Shown here in pieces: positions 36,448 to 45,482 of a DNA stretch of 64,000 bases. The translations under genes and the position numbers were made by a program. The notes under the pieces were generated by a model, which saw only the letters and a list, made by a program, of their open reading frames with translations, was not told the origin of the DNA and made no database searches. This DNA is from an uncultured Clostridia bacterium (GTDB taxonomy: Bacteria; Bacillota; Clostridia; UBA1381), in the NCBI GenBank assembly GCA_934486735.1, contig CAKSQL010000012.1, positions 10,488 to 74,487 of the forward strand. The letters run 5' to 3'. Positions within the stretch are counted from its first letter, which is position 1. Every line of letters starts with the position of its first letter.

Positions 36448-36484
36448 GTGAGGTTTTCCGGCAAATGCGCCGGAAAAACCTCAC
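36448..36484 (+). terminator. Intercistronic stem-loop
   Basis: GTGAGGTTTTCCGGC (from 36448) pairs with GCCGGAAAAACCTCAC (ending 36484) around a short loop, about 16 bp with one extra base. No T run follows, so read-through into the next gene or 3'-end stabilisation is likely. Confidence 0.55.
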
Positions 36485-36559
36485 GTAAATAATATCAGGA
36501 TAATAACTTAAAGGTTATTATATATAAAGTTCAAGAGAAAAATCTAAGGAGGTTTTAAA

Positions 36560-38725
36560 ATGAAAAAAACAGCAATGTTGGCAGCACTGGCATTGGGCGT
36601 AAACTGCCTGGTCTGCCCGGCGTACGCGGAGGAAACAACTGCGTATACTTATGAAACGGATTTCAGTGCGATTAATTCGGAGGGATGGAGTCAGCAGTTC
36701 CCGGATTCAAATTGGAGCTCGAGCAGACCCGGCGGAGCAAACCATGGATATAAGAAGGTTGATGACGAGCATGGCATGAGCTTTCAGTTCAACGGCGGCG
36801 CGGATGACAGAGTGGAGGTTAAGCTTTCGCCGGACGGCGGAATTCTGAACGGCGAGGAAAGAGTAAGCTTTGACATGCGTATGGATGCTGCCGATGCAGG
36901 TCTTGTTTTCGGCGTGAATAAGGCATGGACAAACACATGCGCACAGATTCAGGGGAATCAGATGAATATTACTCAGCAGGACGGCGCAACCGGCACAATT
37001 CCTGTCGGAATGTGGAACAGAATGGATTTTGTAATCAAAAGTGCAATGGTAACCGAGAACAACGCAGAGAAAAGATCGACAAGTGTTGATATATATCTGA
37101 ACGGCAAGTATTTCGGAACAAGAAACCTGGGTGAGATTGAAGTTACAGAGTTCTCGTTTGCTCAATATTCGACTCGTAAAACAGCGGTGTGGATTGACAA
37201 TTTCTCAATGGCATCTCCGAAAAACGCAGCTGAGGTAACAGGCACAATGAACGGAACAAAAATCAAGTTCAACAAAACCCTGGACAGATCAAGCTTTGAA
37301 GATAATTCGGTTGTTCTCACCGAGGTAAATCTCAACGATAACAGCGAGCGCGTGATTGATATCACTTCCGAGCTTGACGCAAGCGGCAGCGCAATTATCG
37401 TTTCCGAAACAGAGTATGCCGATGACTGCAAGTATGTTTATACACTGCCCGAAACGCTTACAGGTCTTTGCGGCGAGACAATCAGCACAAAGACATTTAA
37501 CAAATATGGCAAGGTCAGTTACTTTGTAAATTTTAATAATTACAAATACGGAGACGCAATCCCCACAAAGGGCAGAGTCGGAATTTGGCAAGGCGGATAC
37601 AAAACGCGTGATGAAAGCAGCCTGCAGAATATAACATTCCGGTACGGCTGGGGTGACAACACCCAAAAAGGCTTGAACAAACAGCACATGGCACTTGTTA
37701 CTCCGGCATCCGATTCGGTAACGAGCGGTAAAGTGGCAATAAGCTTTGACCTTGCGCGCGGAAATAACAACTGTTATTTTTATCTGACGGCGGGAGATTT
37801 TACAAGTACGGTTGACAATACAAATATTATATTCTTCGAAACCGTTAAAAAGGCAGATGACGGCACTTTAAGCGGCGGAGCTTTGTCAACGGGCGGCTGG
37901 ATGAGCAACAAGACCGGTTATTATCACATGACAGGCGAGTGGAAGCATTATGATTTCATATTCAATGTCGGAAAAAATGTTGACATTTATCAGGATCAAA
38001 CAAAGATTACAACCGTAAGCTATACAGGCTATCCGGATTACTTGTTCTTTGCAGACCCCAACAACTCCGGCTTTGAAGTGAATAACGTTCATATAAGAGA
38101 GTTCGGCACAAACAAGATTACAACAACACTTGACGGCGCTGTAATGCCCGGAACAACAACGGCAACAATTTCGTTTGAAAATGCCGTAGACCCGGCTCAG
38201 CTGACAGCGGATAAGTTTACTTTGTCCGACGCGGATTTGAACGAATATGAGGTAACTGTTGAATCGGCAGACGCAAACAGCGTAACAATCAGCTTCCCGG
38301 CTGTTACGGAGGGCATAGGTTATATCCTGGAAATCGGCGATATAACGACATATCTGGGCGAGACATTTTCAAGAAACACAATCGAGTTCACACCGATTGA
38401 AAAGCATTTTGTAAATGATATATATGCGGCAGACGCAGACGGAAACAAGATAGAGACTGTTGCGGGCTGGGCAAATGCAAAATCGGTAAATATCCGCGTT
38501 GACAGCAACAGACCCGAGTGCAAAGTTTATGTCTTTGCGGCAGGCTATAAGGCTGAAAAGATGGTAGGCGTTACAATGTCGGAGATAACTGTGAACGGAA
38601 GCGGAGTATTCTCGGCGGATATCGAAAATGCGGACATGTCGGGCGCAGACACAATCAAGTATTTTGCGGTTGACAGTTTGGCAAACCTTGCACCGCTGAC
38701 AAACGGAGTTACGGCTATACATTAA
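36560..38725 (+). CDS. Secreted jelly-roll/SbsA-Ig-like protein
   Basis: A 721-residue secreted protein with a signal peptide (ends near AYAEE). A concanavalin/laminin-G-like domain (about 28-220, with WNRMDFVIKS and AVWIDNFSMAS) is followed by an SbsA-type Ig domain (about 225-320, FNKTLDRSSFEDNSVVL). The pattern repeats: a second jelly-roll (about 325-515) and a second Ig domain (about 520-620, SFENAVDPAQLTADKFTLSD). The C-terminal module ends IKYFAVDSLANLAPL. No catalytic motif is seen. It shares this architecture with the next gene. Polysaccharide binding or a structural surface role is an inference. Confidence 0.82.
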   Translation: MKKTAMLAALALGVNCLVCPAYAEETTAYTYETDFSAINSEGWSQQFPDSNWSSSRPGGANHGYKKVDDEHGMSFQFNGGADDRVEVKLSPDGGILNGEERVSFDMRMDAADAGLVFGVNKAWTNTCAQIQGNQMNITQQDGATGTIPVGMWNRMDFVIKSAMVTENNAEKRSTSVDIYLNGKYFGTRNLGEIEVTEFSFAQYSTRKTAVWIDNFSMASPKNAAEVTGTMNGTKIKFNKTLDRSSFEDNSVVLTEVNLNDNSERVIDITSELDASGSAIIVSETEYADDCKYVYTLPETLTGLCGETISTKTFNKYGKVSYFVNFNNYKYGDAIPTKGRVGIWQGGYKTRDESSLQNITFRYGWGDNTQKGLNKQHMALVTPASDSVTSGKVAISFDLARGNNNCYFYLTAGDFTSTVDNTNIIFFETVKKADDGTLSGGALSTGGWMSNKTGYYHMTGEWKHYDFIFNVGKNVDIYQDQTKITTVSYTGYPDYLFFADPNNSGFEVNNVHIREFGTNKITTTLDGAVMPGTTTATISFENAVDPAQLTADKFTLSDADLNEYEVTVESADANSVTISFPAVTEGIGYILEIGDITTYLGETFSRNTIEFTPIEKHFVNDIYAADADGNKIETVAGWANAKSVNIRVDSNRPECKVYVFAAGYKAEKMVGVTMSEITVNGSGVFSADIENADMSGADTIKYFAVDSLANLAPLTNGVTAIH

Positions 38726-38736
38726 TTTAAAAATAT

Positions 38737-38773
38737 ATATTCACAAAAGCGGCATTGCCGCTTTTGTGAATAT
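38737..38773 (+). terminator. Strong stem-loop between paralogous genes
   Basis: A perfect 17-bp stem ATATTCACAAAAGCGGC (38737-38753) with its complement (38757-38773), loop ATT, then a T-rich tract AATTTGATTTTT. It may attenuate the operon here. Confidence 0.7.
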
Positions 38774-38833
38774 AATTTGATTTTTAAGGCGGGTTCGGCT
38801 AATGCCCGTAATGCATCGATAAGGAGATAGATT

Positions 38834-41032
38834 ATGAAAAGGAAATTATTTTTGTTCATTTCATTAATATGTATTATTGGAATGTCATCAATTGTACAAG
38901 CAGCGTCCGATTCGGCCTTTTACGATTTTGAGGATTATACAAAAGCGCACGAGGCACCGGGCGGCTGGACTGCCGGAAATGCATGGAACGCATCGCCGTA
39001 TAAGGTGGACGACGTACATGGCACGAGTCTTAAGCTGCAGGATGGAACGGTTCTGAACTATGTTTTGCCGGAGCCGGTATCGGGCGGAAAATTTTTGATC
39101 GGCTTTGAAGTAAATTTTGCCGATAAAACAAATGTTATGCGTACGCATCTGCATTCGCCCAAGGGCAACAGCGACGCATACTCGATTTACATGTTCAACC
39201 GCAGTGTAATCAAGGCGTCGGACACGTCTGCCGGAGCATGGAATTTCGGTACAACGCTAAAAGAGTGCGATACCGATACTTGGTATCAGTTCGACATGCT
39301 TTTTGATATGGATGAAAAAAAGCTTACTTATTATATAGACGGCGTTCGGACCGAGACTGTCAAGATTGCATTTTCGGATTTTGATAAGCTGATTTTCAGA
39401 ACGGGCGAAAGCAACGAAAAAGGCGTAATGTATATAGATAATGCGTCGTTTAAATATATCTCGCCGGGCAGCTTCGATACGGATTATACAAAAAAGAATG
39501 CAACCCCGGGCGATGATGAAATTACATTGAAATTTGCCGACGCGATGGATAAAACAACCTTGTCGGATATCAGGGTCTATTCCCTGGGGGACGACCTGCT
39601 GAGCTATTCTCCGGCGGAGATTAAGTCGCAGATTACCGACAGGGGAGTTAAGAGTGTAACGCTGAAGCTCGACGAGCCTTTTAAGGCAGGAAATGCGTAT
39701 AAAATTGCCGTCAGCGGCGCAAAGACGGTTTTCGGCGAGGGACTCACGAATGAAAACACATATTTTTCGGCAGGCGGAGGTCTTGTTGAGACAAGTATTT
39801 TAAATGCAGACTTTTCAACGGTGGAAAAGACAGGCATGTCGGCACCGATTGCACCGGCAGGCGATAAGGAATGGATAAAGGAAAAAAGAGTACAGGCGGT
39901 TCAGGCATATCATGATGCCGAGCTGGACAAAAATATTGTACGATTTGTAAAGAATAAGGGAACAAAGGATTTTGTTAAAAACGAAACGGCTCTTTTGAGA
40001 GAGTTTGATACTCCGTATGACGGATTTAAAATTTTTGAATACAGACTGAAATCGGTTACGGGAAATCAGAGTTTTTCGATAATAGATTCGGATGGAAATA
40101 CATGTGTGCCGGTTACAATTACGAGTGACGGAATCTATAACGGCGATACGAAGCTTTCGGACTATACCCGCGGCGAATGGTTCACAATCAGAATAGAGGC
40201 GGATTTTGACACCAAGACCGCAGCAGTGAAAAAAGACGGAGAGACAATCGCGGAGAATATCAATATCTCGGCGGTTAAGAATGCGGCAAAGGCAGAATTT
40301 TCACAGGAGAATATTGCCGACACATTTAATGACACTTCAATAACCGAGTATGCGGAAAGCTATCTTGCATATTTCAAGATATATGCCATGAAAGAGGGCA
40401 TTGCTCCGTCGATGATAACATTTGAAGATAAGGACAGAAACGTTATTTACCCGGACGGGAAAATAGCTCCCGAAGCAATCAGAATGAATATAAGATTTTC
40501 AGGCGCTGTCGATGCGGCAACGCTCGGCGACGGTGTTTTGCTTAAAAAGAATGGGGAAAAGGTCGGATATTCGGCAAGCTACAACGGGGAGAATAACACT
40601 TACACATTGGAATTTGACCGTTATCTGAGCGGAAATGCGGAATATAAATTTGAAATAACCAACGCATTAAAGGATTTGTACGGAAACGGCGTCTCGTTAT
40701 ATAACGGAGGTTTTTCCACAGCGGCAGGGCAGGTAAAGGCAGAAAATCTGTCGGTTTCTGATACAAACGGCTCATTCATTGTCAGTGCGGATATCGAGCA
40801 TACCGACGGCAGCTGCCCGACAATGTATCTTATCTATACTGCATATAAAGGAAATCTGATGATCGATATGCAATATCGCAAAATCGTAACAAGCGAGGAG
40901 GACAGAAAGATATCTGTCGTTGACGTATATCACTACCCGGAGGGGACGACCCGTCTCAGCGGATTTTTGTGGGACGGCTTTGACACCATGATTCCTATGA
41001 TTAAAATGCAAAGCGCAGGAGGAGAAGTCTGA
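38834..41032 (+). CDS. Secreted jelly-roll/SbsA-Ig-like protein (paralogue)
   Basis: A 732-residue secreted protein with a signal peptide (ends near VQAAS). It has the architecture of the preceding gene: jelly-roll domain (about 25-215, WYQFDMLFDMDEKKLTYYID), SbsA-type Ig (about 220-310), second jelly-roll (about 320-520), second Ig (about 525-625, INIRFSGAVDAATLGDG-like) and C-terminal module ending LSGFLWDGFDTMIPM. The stop codon lies inside the end of a 106-bp dispersed element (41025-41130), so the last residues may have been changed by its insertion. No catalytic residues are recognised. Confidence 0.82.
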   Translation: MKRKLFLFISLICIIGMSSIVQAASDSAFYDFEDYTKAHEAPGGWTAGNAWNASPYKVDDVHGTSLKLQDGTVLNYVLPEPVSGGKFLIGFEVNFADKTNVMRTHLHSPKGNSDAYSIYMFNRSVIKASDTSAGAWNFGTTLKECDTDTWYQFDMLFDMDEKKLTYYIDGVRTETVKIAFSDFDKLIFRTGESNEKGVMYIDNASFKYISPGSFDTDYTKKNATPGDDEITLKFADAMDKTTLSDIRVYSLGDDLLSYSPAEIKSQITDRGVKSVTLKLDEPFKAGNAYKIAVSGAKTVFGEGLTNENTYFSAGGGLVETSILNADFSTVEKTGMSAPIAPAGDKEWIKEKRVQAVQAYHDAELDKNIVRFVKNKGTKDFVKNETALLREFDTPYDGFKIFEYRLKSVTGNQSFSIIDSDGNTCVPVTITSDGIYNGDTKLSDYTRGEWFTIRIEADFDTKTAAVKKDGETIAENINISAVKNAAKAEFSQENIADTFNDTSITEYAESYLAYFKIYAMKEGIAPSMITFEDKDRNVIYPDGKIAPEAIRMNIRFSGAVDAATLGDGVLLKKNGEKVGYSASYNGENNTYTLEFDRYLSGNAEYKFEITNALKDLYGNGVSLYNGGFSTAAGQVKAENLSVSDTNGSFIVSADIEHTDGSCPTMYLIYTAYKGNLMIDMQYRKIVTSEEDRKISVVDVYHYPEGTTRLSGFLWDGFDTMIPMIKMQSAGGEV

Positions 41033-41130
41033 ATAAAATCGCCCATCTCACCATTTTCAAAAGCTCGAAGTACCCTCTCGTACGTCGTCGCTTTTTCAAA
41101 CGGCAATCTGAACGATTTTCTTTCAGACTT
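41025..41130 (+). repeat. MITE-like 106-bp element with terminal inverted repeats
   Basis: It begins AAGTCTGAATAAAATCG and its complement begins AAGTCTGAAAGAAAATCG, giving imperfect inverted ends of about 17 bases. It encodes nothing. A second, longer copy begins at 63834. The 38834 gene ends within its first eight bases. Confidence 0.75.
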
Positions 41131-41172
41131 ACAGTTTTGTGCCTTGCGGCACAGGAAGGAATGGTTATAAAA

Positions 41173-43830
41173 ATGAGAAAACTTCTTTCATTGCTTATCA
41201 TTTTAAGCATACTGCCGTGTGCGGTTGTCTCGGCTGAGGAGACCGAAACCGCTTATGCGATTTTTGGCGCGAACGGCGCACAAGCTTCAAATGCGGTGAT
41301 AACCACAGGCATGGAAAATTCCTTTGATGCCGAAACGGTTTCGGGCAGGGAAGCGTGGAAGCTCGGCACATCGGGCAGTGAAAACTGCTTTATAAATATA
41401 GATATATCAGAGCCGGCGGACTCGGAATACGAAAATTACAGATTAGAGGTCACATATCTCGATTCGGGCAACGGACACTTCTTTGTGAGATATCACAAAA
41501 AGGGCGGTGCCGAGGAGCTTGAACCGATAATATCGGAAAACAGCGGCGAGTGGAAAACCGCATCGCTTTATCTTCCGAAAGCGGCGTTTAAAAACGGAAT
41601 AACGACATCGACCGGCAGAAAGTGCGACATTGTGCTTTCAACAAATCGGTGGACGACCTATTCGCTTTCGCCGATGCATATATCCGAGGTGCGTCTGACC
41701 GATTTAAAAACCGAGGACAGGTCGGATATTGTTGTAAAAAGCACTCCAAATGAGCTGACATTCTCGGACGGCGATGCGCAGAGCATAGCCTACTCGGTTG
41801 ACAATCCGCTTTATAAGCGGCTGGAGGGTACAATGACCGTCTCGGTTACGGATGAGGACGGGAGCGTTATTTGGATAAACGAAGAAGCGGTGAGCATAAG
41901 CGCAAACGGCAGACTTAACAAAACGCTGTCACTCGATGTGAAAAAATACGGCGTGCATACGATAAAGCTTGCATTCAGTGCGCCGACCGACGGTATTTAC
42001 TCGGAAAAAGAATGTGAAATATCACTTTCGAGAAAAAGTGCGGCAAAGAAGGACGGATTCGGAATCTCGGCACACCTTTACGAAAGCCACGTCCAGTCGA
42101 CAATACCGCTTTTGTCCGATATGGGCACAAAAATGCTCAGAGACGAATGCTTTTGGAAGGACTACGAAAAGGAAAAGGGCGTATATAAGCTTGACGATAA
42201 TTACGTGAACTATATAGATGAGGCGGTTTCAAAAGGGATAGAGCCGCTGATTATCCTGGATTTCGGAAATAAGCTCTATACAGGCAGCGACAGCGACTAT
42301 CCAAAAACCGATACACAAATAGCGGCGTATGGGGAGTATGTGTATCACTTGGTTTCCGACCTTAAGGGAAAGGTTCAATATTTTGAAGTCTGGAATGAGT
42401 TCGAAACTTCGGGCAGCGGCGCAGAATATGCAAAAATTTTAAAAACTGCTTACACGCGCGCAAAGGCGGCGAATCCAAATGTGAAGATAATCGGACTGGC
42501 TGCCGCCGGAGTAAATGTAAACTACCTGGATGAGCTTTTAGCGGCAGAGCCGAATATCGGAAATTATATGGATTTGATAAGCTTTCATCTGTATGCGATG
42601 GGCAACAGTCCCGAAAGCAAATATTTCACAACTCAGATGAACTATAGCATCCGCGAGCTTAAAAACCGATTCGCGGATAAGGAAATATGGCTGACCGAAA
42701 TGGGCTGGTCGGAGAGTGAAAAGAGCGGCAATCCCAAAATCAAGACCGACGGCACGAGGATAAGCGAGAGCCAAGCTGCAAAATATGCTGTCAGATGTAT
42801 TTTGAGGAACGATGCCGAGTGGAAATTCAGTCATATATTTGACTACACATGGAACGATTCGCGCGATAATTTTCTTGAACGCGAAGCAAATTTCGGAAAG
42901 CTGAACAGCGACCTGTCGGCAAAGAAATCGTATGTCGCATATGCGGCTATGAACAGCTTTATCGGCGGCGGACAGCTTGATGAAAGGGTCATCGATTCGG
43001 ATAACAACTATATTCAAAGCTATACCGTCGGCGAGGATAAAAAGGTAAGCGTAATATTCAATGCCGATGATAAAAAGAGCAGAGTCTATGTACAGCCGGA
43101 TTATGAAGCATGCACGTTCTATGATATGTACGGCAATCTGTTTGCGCCGGGCGAGGAAAACGGCGCATATCTGATTGAGACCGACGGCGAACCGATTTAT
43201 ATGATAGAAACAAGGGACGCAGCGTATATGCATTATGCAACCAATACCGCCAATATCCATGGAAAAATAGAGGGCGCACAAAGCGGCGGTCAGATAATGC
43301 TCTATGTATTGAAACCGGGAGCAGACGCAGGCGATATTCTCGATGTAAACTCACTGGCATATATAGCTCAGGCAACTGTCGGCGAGAGCGGTGCGTATGA
43401 GTTCTCGTTCCCGATGACCGACGGCGAGGGCGACTATAAAATATATATCGGATATAAAAAGGCGGATAACCTGCTCGGACCGATAACGCTCAGGATAAAG
43501 AGAAGCATCTCGGGAAAAATTTCCCTGTACAGAGGGGATAAGGAGATAAAAACACTTTCCGAGCTTTTGGCGGCAGAGGGAAATATAAGCGTTAAGGGCA
43601 TTATCAATAATAAGTACAATGTTGCGGCAGACGTATCGGTTTATGCGGCAGGGTATGACAAAGACAAAAATATGACATGGGCAGGTGCGGCGGACGGCAG
43701 AATTGATAAATTCGGAAGTAACGAAATTTTGCTTGATGTTGACGAAGTGCAAGTTCTGGACAACGGCGAAATAAAGGTGTTCCTGTGGACGGATTCACAA
43801 AAGCCGATCGTGATGGATTTATTGAAATAG
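41173..43830 (+). CDS. Secreted GH-A clan (GH39-like) glycosidase
   Basis: An 885-residue secreted enzyme. The start at 41173 gives a clean signal peptide (MRKLLSLLIILSILPCAVVS); AGGAAGGA lies about 12 bases before it, while the in-frame ATG at 41161 abuts that sequence. An N-terminal beta-sandwich (about 25-170) and Ig-like segment precede a TIM barrel (about 290-620), with acid/base Glu409 in VWNEFE and nucleophile Glu509 in WLTEMGWSE. The layout follows the 33110 enzyme, but instead of the CBM9-like tail it has beta domains and the shared C-terminal module (IKVFLWTDSQKPIVM). The substrate is unknown. It follows the MITE-like element and lies 35 bases before the SLH pair. Confidence 0.85.
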   Translation: MRKLLSLLIILSILPCAVVSAEETETAYAIFGANGAQASNAVITTGMENSFDAETVSGREAWKLGTSGSENCFINIDISEPADSEYENYRLEVTYLDSGNGHFFVRYHKKGGAEELEPIISENSGEWKTASLYLPKAAFKNGITTSTGRKCDIVLSTNRWTTYSLSPMHISEVRLTDLKTEDRSDIVVKSTPNELTFSDGDAQSIAYSVDNPLYKRLEGTMTVSVTDEDGSVIWINEEAVSISANGRLNKTLSLDVKKYGVHTIKLAFSAPTDGIYSEKECEISLSRKSAAKKDGFGISAHLYESHVQSTIPLLSDMGTKMLRDECFWKDYEKEKGVYKLDDNYVNYIDEAVSKGIEPLIILDFGNKLYTGSDSDYPKTDTQIAAYGEYVYHLVSDLKGKVQYFEVWNEFETSGSGAEYAKILKTAYTRAKAANPNVKIIGLAAAGVNVNYLDELLAAEPNIGNYMDLISFHLYAMGNSPESKYFTTQMNYSIRELKNRFADKEIWLTEMGWSESEKSGNPKIKTDGTRISESQAAKYAVRCILRNDAEWKFSHIFDYTWNDSRDNFLEREANFGKLNSDLSAKKSYVAYAAMNSFIGGGQLDERVIDSDNNYIQSYTVGEDKKVSVIFNADDKKSRVYVQPDYEACTFYDMYGNLFAPGEENGAYLIETDGEPIYMIETRDAAYMHYATNTANIHGKIEGAQSGGQIMLYVLKPGADAGDILDVNSLAYIAQATVGESGAYEFSFPMTDGEGDYKIYIGYKKADNLLGPITLRIKRSISGKISLYRGDKEIKTLSELLAAEGNISVKGIINNKYNVAADVSVYAAGYDKDKNMTWAGAADGRIDKFGSNEILLDVDEVQVLDNGEIKVFLWTDSQKPIVMDLLK

Positions 43831-43865
43831 ACATTTGTGCAAAAAAGCACAGGAAAGGAAACGAA

Positions 43866-45482
43866 ATGAAAAAGTATATCAGTACGGTTTTGGCAGCGAT
43901 GCTGCTGACGCAGGTTGCATATGCAAGCGATATAAAGACCGTCCGCAATATAAGCGGTGCGGAATTTGAAATAAGCGGCAGTGCGGCGTCCGGGACGGCG
44001 GTGACGATAGACATTTTTGCCCCGGGCAAGAGTGCGGCGGACCTGGACAGCGCGGCAAAGCCGATGGACGTTATCAAATATCATGATGAAGTGTATGCCG
44101 GCGAGGACGGCACATTCAGCTTTACATCTCAGCTTGAGGGCGAGAGCGGAATTTATCCGGCGTATATAACAATCGGCGGAGAAAAGAATGTGGTAAATCT
44201 GGAATTTATAAACGCAGGCGAGAGCGGAAATGTGCTTTCCGGTCTTAACAGTGCGGCGGATATCAAGCAGTACATAAGCGAAAACAGGGCAAACCTCGGT
44301 TTCTTTATGCCGCTTTATGATGAAGTGGATCAGGACGAGGTCTGCAAAATGCTGAAAGCAAAGCTGCCGCTTGATACAGGCAAGCCGGAGGAGGCAGTGC
44401 GAATTTTCAATGAAGCGGTTGCCGCAAGGGCAATCACCGAGAAAAAGCTTAACGGCGTTTCGGCGGTTGAGTCATATATGGGATTGCTGAACAACAGCAG
44501 CAAGTATGACACGTGGTACGCATTGGCGGATAAGAGCGGCGTGGACTCGAGACTGAACGGACGGAGCATCACATCGGTGGACGCATTTGAAAATATGCTC
44601 GGAGAGGCAATTGTTCTTGAAATTGTAAAGACTCCCAACGGATATGAAAATGTCAGAAAGATTATCGCGGACTTTGCCGAAGAAATAGGGATAAAGAGCC
44701 CGACCGATAAAGCGATTGTGTATCAGTCGCTTGCGGGAAAGAACTATTCGTCCTATGCCGAACTTAAAAAAGCATATAATGAATATCTGTCCCCGGCATC
44801 CGGGACAACCGGCGGCGGAGGCGGCGGAGGCGGAAGCTCGTCGGGCAAAGGCTCGTCAAAAGGCTCATCCACAACCTCGGGCGCAGGTGTGTCGTTTCAG
44901 CCGGAGCAGAATATTCAGAAGATAGAAAAGGATTGGTTCTCCGATATGGAAAACGCCGCTTGGGCAAAGCCGGCTGTTTGCTACCTCGCCGAGAAAAAGA
45001 TTGTTTCGGGAAAGACCGAAACCGAGTTTTATCCGAATGATTATATAAACCGCGAAGAATTTGTTGCTATGATTGTGCGTGCATTTGATTTCAAGGTTTA
45101 TGCCGACACAAATCAATTTACCGATGTCACAAAGGACGACTGGTATTATGACAGTGTGCTTGCGGCATTCCAAAACGAGATTGTAAGCGGTGTTTCCGAG
45201 GACAGCTTCGGAACCGGCGAAAGAATCACAAGACAGGATATGGCGGCGATACTCTGGCGGGTTATAAACGAAAAGAAAATCGAGCTTGCAGCTCAAAAGG
45301 AGCAGGCGGCATTTGAGGACGATGCGCAGATAAGAGGCTATGCAAAGGAGGCTGTCGCAGAGCTTCAGATGCGCGGAATAGTCAGCGGAGACAATAATCG
45401 CTTCGAGCCGCTGTCGCCGGCAACCAGAGCGCAGGCGGCGCAGATGATATATAAGATTATGAGTCAGGAGGAAAGTAAATGA
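43866..45482 (+). CDS. Secreted protein with three C-terminal SLH domains
   Basis: A 538-residue secreted protein. The start at 43866 follows AGGAAAGGAAACGAA and opens a signal peptide (MKKYISTVLAAMLLTQVAYA). The N-terminal 300 residues are mostly helical and acidic without a recognised domain. A glycine run with serines (about 312-340) leads to three SLH repeats (about 355-405, 415-470, 480-535). It parallels the 7263 protein in order, linker and SLH phrases (WYYNDVSEA there, WYYDSVLAA here). The stop overlaps the start of the next gene (ATGA), so the two should be made in fixed ratio. Confidence 0.9.
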   Translation: MKKYISTVLAAMLLTQVAYASDIKTVRNISGAEFEISGSAASGTAVTIDIFAPGKSAADLDSAAKPMDVIKYHDEVYAGEDGTFSFTSQLEGESGIYPAYITIGGEKNVVNLEFINAGESGNVLSGLNSAADIKQYISENRANLGFFMPLYDEVDQDEVCKMLKAKLPLDTGKPEEAVRIFNEAVAARAITEKKLNGVSAVESYMGLLNNSSKYDTWYALADKSGVDSRLNGRSITSVDAFENMLGEAIVLEIVKTPNGYENVRKIIADFAEEIGIKSPTDKAIVYQSLAGKNYSSYAELKKAYNEYLSPASGTTGGGGGGGGSSSGKGSSKGSSTTSGAGVSFQPEQNIQKIEKDWFSDMENAAWAKPAVCYLAEKKIVSGKTETEFYPNDYINREEFVAMIVRAFDFKVYADTNQFTDVTKDDWYYDSVLAAFQNEIVSGVSEDSFGTGERITRQDMAAILWRVINEKKIELAAQKEQAAFEDDAQIRGYAKEAVAELQMRGIVSGDNNRFEPLSPATRAQAAQMIYKIMSQEESK

